Made by a program: the position numbers and the translations under genes | Assembly (NCBI GenBank): GCA_029243025.1 | Contig: JAQWSU010000042.1 | Location: 62,001-126,000 of the forward strand | Source of the DNA: Pirellulaceae bacterium | GTDB taxonomy: Bacteria > Planctomycetota > Planctomycetia > Pirellulales > Pirellulaceae | DNA length: 64,000 nucleotides | Direction: 5' to 3' | In this document: positions 63,428-64,000 of the stretch, in pieces | Position numbering within the stretch: the first letter of the stretch is position 1 | Layout: every line of letters begins with the position of its first letter | Notes under the pieces: model-generated | Seen by the model: only the letters and a program-made list of their open reading frames with translations | What the model was told of the DNA's origin: nothing | Databases searched by the model: none

Positions 63428-63877
63428 TTAGGTCGGTATTGGGATCTCGTAGTAGGAAAGCGCCCATTCCTGCATCAAACGAATTCGCTTGGGTTGAATC
63501 CGGTAGATGATTAACTCTGGATTATCGACCGATCCGAGGTATTGTCGCAACAGTGGGTTCTCTGCCCAAATCGTTTTGAGCAGGCTTTGGTCGTCGACTA
63601 TTTTGGCGAGGCCGGAGATGCGAACTTGGTCGTGAGTGTCGGAGAGATAGCAGAGCTCAACTTGGGGGTTCGCTGCGATCTCTTTGGTTTTTTGATAGCT
63701 GCGTAGGTTTGCGATGTAAACGACGAAGTCGTCAGTACGAACTGGTGAGACAGGGCGCAATCTTGGTTGGTCTCCATCGCAGGTTGCCAGTTGTGGAAAG
63801 CGGCATGATCGAACGACGTTACGGGCGAGTTCGAACGCCTGTTCGTTAGTCAATGAAGGGACTTCGGGGCGTGTCAT
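63428..63877 (-). CDS. Pyridoxamine 5'-phosphate oxidase-like flavin protein
   Basis: A 149-aa split-barrel FMN-binding protein: LATCDGDQPRLRPVSPVRTDDF near residue 30 and YQKTKEIAANPQVELCYLSD near 62 are the flavin-binding region. The ending NPELIIYRIQPKRIRLMQEW is typical. Members include F420/FMN-dependent reductases and general-stress proteins; the substrate is unknown. The ATG at 63877 follows AAAAAAGGC, a fair ribosome site; an upstream extension (to 63946) is basic and unlikely. Confidence 0.8.
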   Translation of the reverse strand: MTRPEVPSLTNEQAFELARNVVRSCRFPQLATCDGDQPRLRPVSPVRTDDFVVYIANLRSYQKTKEIAANPQVELCYLSDTHDQVRISGLAKIVDDQSLLKTIWAENPLLRQYLGSVDNPELIIYRIQPKRIRLMQEWALSYYEIPIPT

Positions 63878-64000
63878 GTGAGTGCCTTTTTTGCTTGCTC
63901 TGTAACGCTGCGATCGATCAATTTGATTTGTGGCTTTACGTTTCATCGCTCGGCTTCATGACGTTGACGCGCTAAGTTGCCTGGCAGTCGTGAACTGCCA

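Noticed and set aside
1-64000. tRNA, rRNA, CRISPR array, insertion sequence or phage gene
   Set aside because: I looked for cloverleaf, repeat-spacer, transposase and integrase patterns and saw none. Absence is by eye only; a tRNAscan, CRISPR and ISfinder search would be decisive.

Overview
The window looks like a chromosomal segment of a planctomycete, most like the Pirellulaceae. The evidence is the combination of two very large secreted PVC-type proteins that join a dehydrogenase-like propeller, HEAT repeats and a haem-binding CxxCH motif; three Tat-exported Gfo/Idh/MocA oxidoreductases; a BBP7-type outer-membrane barrel; PEP-CTERM proteins; and a PQQ-like propeller protein. Genes lie on both strands, mostly singly or in short runs, with intergenic gaps of 100-1000 bp. 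I see no rRNA, tRNA, CRISPR array, insertion sequence, integrase or phage gene, so this is core-like rather than island DNA.

Layout. 1-13 kb: a trans-sulfuration PLP enzyme cut by the left edge, with a possible attenuator leader; secreted and anchored proteins (HEAT-like, PQQ-like, PVC-type CxxCH, glycine-zipper lipoprotein); inorganic pyrophosphatase; an enolase-superfamily enzyme; a cysteine-hydrolase/ThuA fusion. 13-20 kb: zinc-finger protein, SirB1-like protein, DMT exporter, PhyH dioxygenase, and Tat-secreted sugar-isomerase-like, Gfo/Idh and esterase proteins. 20-24 kb: Cys-rich BBP7 barrel, PEP-CTERM protein, HD-GYP protein. 24.5-33.4 kb: an export-like cluster of three HlyD-type adaptors, one carrying GAF-like domains and one fused to an M50 metalloprotease and a PqqD-like domain, followed by an M14-like (DUF2817) enzyme and a convergent TolC-type protein. 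33.7-38.3 kb: HerA-like ATPase, family-5 uracil-DNA glycosylase, SRPBCC protein, and an aminoacyl-tRNA protein transferase of the N-degron type. 38.3-46.1 kb: a divergent Gfo/Idh and PVC-type pair, a dockerin-like PEP-CTERM protein and a further Gfo/Idh. 46.2-52.6 kb: SenB-like selenosugar synthase, a PP-loop protein, RNase III, a CbiA/CobB-like protein that has lost its catalytic motifs, MgtE. 52.7-64 kb: GT4 glycosyltransferase, HAD phosphatase, SpsF-like nucleotidyltransferase, GlgC, SDR, M20 amidohydrolase, a strongly structured non-coding region, a divergent MurE-like ligase, creatininase-like and PNPOx-like proteins.

The most interesting items are (i) the M50/PqqD/HlyD + GAF-HlyD + HlyD + TolC cluster, which looks like an ABC-free export or processing machine; (ii) the CbiA-like pseudoenzyme with neither P-loop nor glutaminase cysteine; (iii) four consecutive hairpins ending in an intrinsic terminator at 59957-60101, a likely small RNA or long 3' structure; (iv) a 15-codon Cys-containing leader ORF plus terminator ahead of the trans-sulfuration gene; and (v) a SenB homologue with no SenA or SenC in view. 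All function calls come from reading the translated sequence by eye; no database search was run.
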